Shown piece by piece: positions 57,503 through 60,000 of a stretch of 60,000 bases of DNA. Location: the NCBI GenBank assembly GCA_030704615.1, contig CM060732.1:80749171-80809170 (forward strand). Direction: 5' to 3'. The notes beneath the pieces are model-generated. The model had not been told where the DNA came from, did not search any database, and saw nothing but the letters and a program-made list of their open reading frames with translations. This DNA is from Takakia lepidozioides. Its lineage: Eukaryota; Streptophyta; Takakiopsida; Takakiales; Takakiaceae. Position numbers and translations under genes: made by a program. How positions within the stretch are numbered: position 1 is the stretch's first letter; each line of letters starts with the position of its first letter.

Positions 57503-59094
57503 TTCACCCCACTGCTCACTGTATGGCTCTTACAAAAAGCTGGTCCTATTTGGAAGTTGGTGAAGCCGCTGGATTCAAAACTCTCTGAAGTCATGCCGAC
57601 AGGTTGGAAGGTTGTCTGAGTGACAGATTTGCACAATAATGAGTCACACACTTGTTTGTTGGAGTATCTGTCCCACGCGGACTCTTCAAAGTTCTGTGAG
57701 GATCACCTCGAAGTAGTCATAGGATTCCCCTTTCCACAGCTTTGTGGGTCTGGGATAATTTTGTCTAGAGCTGTAGTTTTAAGTTTTAACCTTTATTTCA
57801 CGAGCTGAAGACAGCATAAAGAGTTAGCTAGGTGCTGGTTTCAGGTCACACCTGTTGACTGCTGCAATTGATTTTTTATTATTTTCCCCAAAGAAGACAT
57901 TTTAGGATACACATTAGTGGGAAGATATTTTGAATTAGATTTATGCCAGAAGGTGATAGTCAACCCTTTATGCAATGCCAAGGAAATAAACTCATATTTT
58001 CTTTCACGCCATTATCATTTGCTGAAGTTGCCTTCCGTCAAATGTACTGGATGCTGGCACTATCCAGACTTAGAAATTAGGACAACACTATCATGTTCAA
58101 TCTTTCGCCTCGCTTACTGCCTCTTGTGATTTTCGTGTCTATTGTTGGGGGAAGGTTTCCCCTTTGCAAACCCTGTGTGGTTTCGTTTTTCCTCATTCTT
58201 AATGCAGTTTGGGTCCTCTTTTCCCCCCTTTAATTTTTTTTTAAATTTTAAAGGAAACACCTGGGAGCGACAGCTCACAAATCAGGCCCCTTAATTAAGA
58301 GGAGAAAATACACCACCCAGGAACTGTGAGACTGAACCAACTGGGGCTTCATCCACTTTATCAGAAAAAAGGGGAAAAGACCAACTTGAATGGAGAATTA
58401 CTAATGCCCTGTGGAGCTGGGATTCCTTCTCACCTTCTTTTTCGACTTGGATTAACGGAGGAGGGATGTACCCCGGATGATTTAGGGATGGACGGAATCA
58501 GGATGAAGTCTGGATGAACTTACACCTTGCGCATGAGGATGAGCTGGCAACAGCTTATGACTTTATTAGGTGCTGTCTTATTCTAACAGCTAGTTTAGGA
58601 TTAGATTAGGATGGATATGGGTGATCTGGCTTCTTTCTATGGCTATGCCGGAAGGGCATCTGGCTGGCCTATATGTAAGTGCCACACGGCACTAGGATTA
58701 GATTACGACCTAATACTATTTAAGCTCCACTACCGTGGCAGTGAGGGTGGTGACTTTTGGGTCTTACGCGGGTGTACGCTTGGTGTAACGGTGTACTTGA
58801 GTGTGTTGATGAATGCGTTTTGGATGTCCGACTCTGTTGCGTCCTCTTCGAGAGATTCCGTCTTCTCTGCCAGGCCCATCTATCGACTACATCCCCCCTT
58901 GATAGGATTAAGTCCGATAGAGGAAGGGGAACAAACCCATAGCGCCGGAATCATGGTGGAGATGCGGGGTAGCTAAAAATCGTTAACAGAGAATTTGGCT
59001 CGTACGAAACACCTGAAAACAGTAGATTACGTACGGGGGATCCTACATGATTGAGGAGAGAGGTGGTGGCAAAATGGCGGCTTGTATGTCATGC

Positions 59095-59099
<5 letters not shown>
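57503..59099. other. 3' flank of PDH gene and unassigned sequence
   Basis: No gene was recognised. From 58140 on there are T-rich and pyrimidine tracts. 58600-58980 has LTR-like texture (ACCTAATACTATTTAAGCTC and paired GATTAGATTA words) that could be the 5' side of an element leading into the frame at 59240, but ends could not be defined. Confidence 0.35.
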
Positions 59100-59131
<32 letters not shown>

Positions 59132-59138
59132 GAGAGAG

Positions 59139-59189
<51 letters not shown>
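59100..59189. repeat. (GA)n microsatellite
   Basis: About 90 bp of almost pure GA with two GGA interruptions, 50 bp upstream of the ATG at 59240. Confidence 0.97.
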
Positions 59190-59194
<5 letters not shown>

Positions 59195-59239
59195 CTGCTC
59201 AAGCTTTTCTGTGTTTTGAGAGTTTCGCAAGTGAGCACT

Positions 59240-60000
59240 ATGGCTTCCAATTCTGAGCGTGGTTGGGTTGAACTTGATCAATTTGAGGTCCCGTGCTTGA
59301 GACAGACCCAGGCATTGGAATCTTGCTACATTTGTGAGCTTGCACGCAACCTGTTACCTGAGCAGCTAGTGTTTGTCGATTATCCGGAGGGAGAACCTAT
59401 TCCACGGAATGAGCTCCCGCTGGACACGCCCTCAGAGTTTTGGGCCAAGACCTTTGAGGAAACTCCACACAAAGAAGCTTCCAAGCCCATACACACTAAA
59501 GCGGAGCAGACGGAGCAGAGCCGGCGCATTCGCGAGTCTCTTTAGGGAGCCTACACCGCGCGCCTTCTCCTCAAGCTCCATTCCAGGGAAGTCACTCTGC
59601 AGATTCCCCTTGCTAGTGCGAAGGAGCAGTTGGAGAGTGGTGAGAAACTTAGTTGGGCTGTCTTGGGCATTCCACAATTCTCAGTGAACCGAGAATTGGG
59701 TGTAGAGCTTGAGAGCTTCCTACCTCCTGACAAGCCGAGCCCTCTACGATTGTGGGAACTGGTTAAAGGGGGTATATCGATTCAGCTTGCTAATTTGAGG
59801 CCTCGAGTTCCACCAGCCCCTACCCGGGATCCCACTTGGGAAGAGTTCATCACTGGTATTCCCGACTCTGATTTTCCTTTTTGTCCCCGTGATGTGTTGA
59901 TCTTTCCGGGGGTGTGTTTTCGGCGTGAAACAGTAGGTCTCTACAAGGCCGAAGTAGCCAAGGGATATCCTGCCCATACGTTGTTGGTGAAAGAAAAGGT
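59240..60000 (+). CDS. Unidentified protein, partial, one in-frame stop
   Basis: Opens MASNSERGWVELDQFEVP and runs in one frame to the window edge, apart from a TAG at 59543-59545 (RRIRESL, stop, GAYTARLLLKLHS). After the stop the frame stays open for 150 codons and keeps the same character, for example GIPQFSVNRELGVELESFLP and FCPRDVLIFPGVCF. Preceding context CACTATGGC is a good plant start. No family was recognised. A retrotransposon gag with a stop, or a decayed host gene, are both possible. Confidence 0.5.

Overview
The window is nuclear DNA of a land plant. It carries a plastid-type pyruvate dehydrogenase E1-alpha gene with GT-AG introns, a DYW-type pentatricopeptide repeat (PPR) reading frame, chromodomain Ty3/gypsy elements, CACTA transposons and a LINE. 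The heavy PPR-DYW amplification and the Tf1/Tcn1-like flavour of the second gypsy element fit a non-seed plant (lycophyte, fern or bryophyte grade). That placement is inference; I cannot name the species.

Layout. 1-1.5 kb holds the 3' end of a spliced gene resembling a beta-class (N4/N6) DNA methylase, followed by a repeat field with a GGCGCCGAAAT core. 2.25-27.5 kb is a nest. A broken gypsy element is split by an outer CACTA-type element (4039-25702). That outer element carries LINE, OSB-like and PPR gene fragments. Its PPR fragment is split in turn by a complete 14,007-bp CACTA element (9875-23881, TSD TGC). The inner element has a TNP2 transposase on the minus strand and, on the plus strand, a proline-rich frame, two LINE 3' fragments, an FCP1-like HAD phosphatase frame and a DUF8039-like frame.

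27.9-35.1 kb contains a tandem hairpin array, a short CACTA-like relic, PPR and OSB debris, and an oppositely oriented hairpin array. 35.1-40.1 kb is a second, decayed minus-strand gypsy chromovirus. It is cut at 40100 by another CACTA-type end. 41-50.7 kb is a mosaic of PPR and OSB pseudogene pieces. In it a 2.94-kb LINE (45990-48927) sits between perfect 16-bp target duplications inside an OSB copy. 51.4-53.9 kb is a nearly complete PPR-DYW gene broken by two one-base homopolymer insertions. 55.2-57.5 kb is the intact three-exon plastid PDH E1-alpha gene, the only clear housekeeping gene. The window ends in an unidentified plus-strand reading frame behind a GA microsatellite.

How the parts relate. 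PPR and OSB proteins are both organelle-targeted nucleic-acid-binding families. Their fragments occur together repeatedly, in three clusters next to CACTA-type ends. The simplest reading is that CACTA elements have picked up and spread PPR/OSB pieces (Pack-CACTA behaviour). I saw no rRNA, tRNA or CRISPR.
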